This document shows, piece by piece, positions 63,756 to 64,000 of a stretch of 64,000 nucleotides of DNA. This stretch comes from Brumimicrobium sp035497735 (GTDB taxonomy: Bacteria; Bacteroidota; Bacteroidia; Flavobacteriales_D; Crocinitomicaceae). The DNA lies in NCBI GenBank assembly GCA_035497735.1, contig DATJCX010000004.1:1-64000 (forward strand). The letters run 5' to 3'. Position 1 is the stretch's first letter; every line of letters begins with the position of its first letter. Position numbers and translations under genes: made by a program. Under the pieces are notes generated by a model. That model was not told where the DNA came from. It ran no database searches and saw only the letters and a program-made list of their open reading frames with translations.

Positions 63756-64000
63756 TTATTTTATTTCCTGATTTCCATTCAATCCTTTGGGCTGAATGGA
63801 AATTGCTATTAGTGCAAGTACCGCTGTAATAGCCATTACGAGGTAAACATTATGTGTCGCCTCAAAGAATCCGTGCTTTAAATAATCGAGAACTGTAGCG
63901 CTTGTTTCAGGTGCTTGTAATACATCAACGACATCATTCACTTCTGGTAATTTTCCATCTAATTGAGCGGGAGCGTTTCTTAAATGTTTTCCCATAGAAG
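63756..64000 (-). CDS. MFS transporter, C-terminal end (runs off the window)
   Basis: The frame is open to the end of the window; the Met at 63995 is not the true start. The visible 80 residues contain one membrane helix near the end (NVYLVMAITAVLALIAISI) preceded by a polar loop (KLPEVNDVVDVLQAPETSATVL, then HGFFEATHN), as at the end of DHA2/EmrB-type drug:H+ antiporters. The call is tentative because so little is visible. It converges on the peroxidase gene 14 bases away. Confidence 0.5.
   Translation of the reverse strand, partial: SMGKHLRNAPAQLDGKLPEVNDVVDVLQAPETSATVLDYLKHGFFEATHNVYLVMAITAVLALIAISIQPKGLNGNQEIK

Overview
The window is an AT-rich chromosomal segment of a Bacteroidota bacterium, most likely in Flavobacteriales. 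A Crocinitomicaceae/Fluviicola-like affiliation is my guess, not something proved here. The signs are: promoters of the Bacteroidetes type (TAnnTTTG at -7, sometimes with TTG about 20 bp upstream), hardly any Shine-Dalgarno sequences, two proteins with type IX secretion (T9SS) C-terminal sorting domains, a TamL lipoprotein paired with TamB, and the ParE/ParC arrangement typical of the phylum. Most of the window is housekeeping. I saw no tRNA, insertion sequence, prophage or CRISPR array.

Layout. 1-100: 3' end of a 5S rRNA and its terminator, so an rRNA operon ends here. 0.7-10.5 kb: lpd, a patatin-like lipase, a bifunctional (p)ppGpp synthetase/hydrolase, phosphoglucomutase-aroC-dicarboxylate symporter, and a WYL regulator. 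10.8-22 kb: parE-parC-priA-OmpA-like gene, then pyrE and a SRPBCC gene, then a thioesterase and a YwqK-repeat protein. 22-38 kb: murQ, a truncated MFS gene, a large envelope block (tamB-tamL, an AsmA-like protein, a lipoprotein) and two DEAD-box helicases. This part ends in a decayed locus at 37.1-38.1 kb, where remnants of an epimerase gene, mlaF and mlaD lie side by side. 38-47 kb: proline dehydrogenase, aroB, an outer-membrane protein, a DUF5522 gene, about 900 bp of mosaic tandem repeats, and a polyamine operon (speA-speB-deoxyhypusine-synthase-like). 47-55 kb: a PIG-L deacetylase, proC, and two T9SS-secreted proteins. 55-64 kb: transglutaminase-like, SRAP, SanA-like, S9 peptidase, TIGR02757, a LolD-type ATPase, an M50 protease, an Smr protein, a glutathione peroxidase, and the end of an MFS transporter.

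How genes work together. Arginine is converted to agmatine and then putrescine by SpeA and SpeB. A bacterial deoxyhypusine-synthase homologue that keeps the catalytic lysine probably uses the putrescine. TamB and TamL form an inner-to-outer membrane assembly pair. AroB and AroC serve chorismate synthesis from separate loci. ProC and proline dehydrogenase make and degrade proline.

The most interesting system is at 51.0-53.1 kb. A cobalamin riboswitch on the minus strand leads a single gene for a secreted beta-propeller protein with a T9SS sorting domain. By context it is a candidate surface B12-binding protein, analogous to the lipoprotein BtuG of Bacteroides but attached through T9SS. Its sorting domain and terminator are duplicated almost exactly in the next gene upstream. 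Second in interest are the nested gene remnants at 37.1-38.1 kb and the repeat block at 41.9-42.8 kb.
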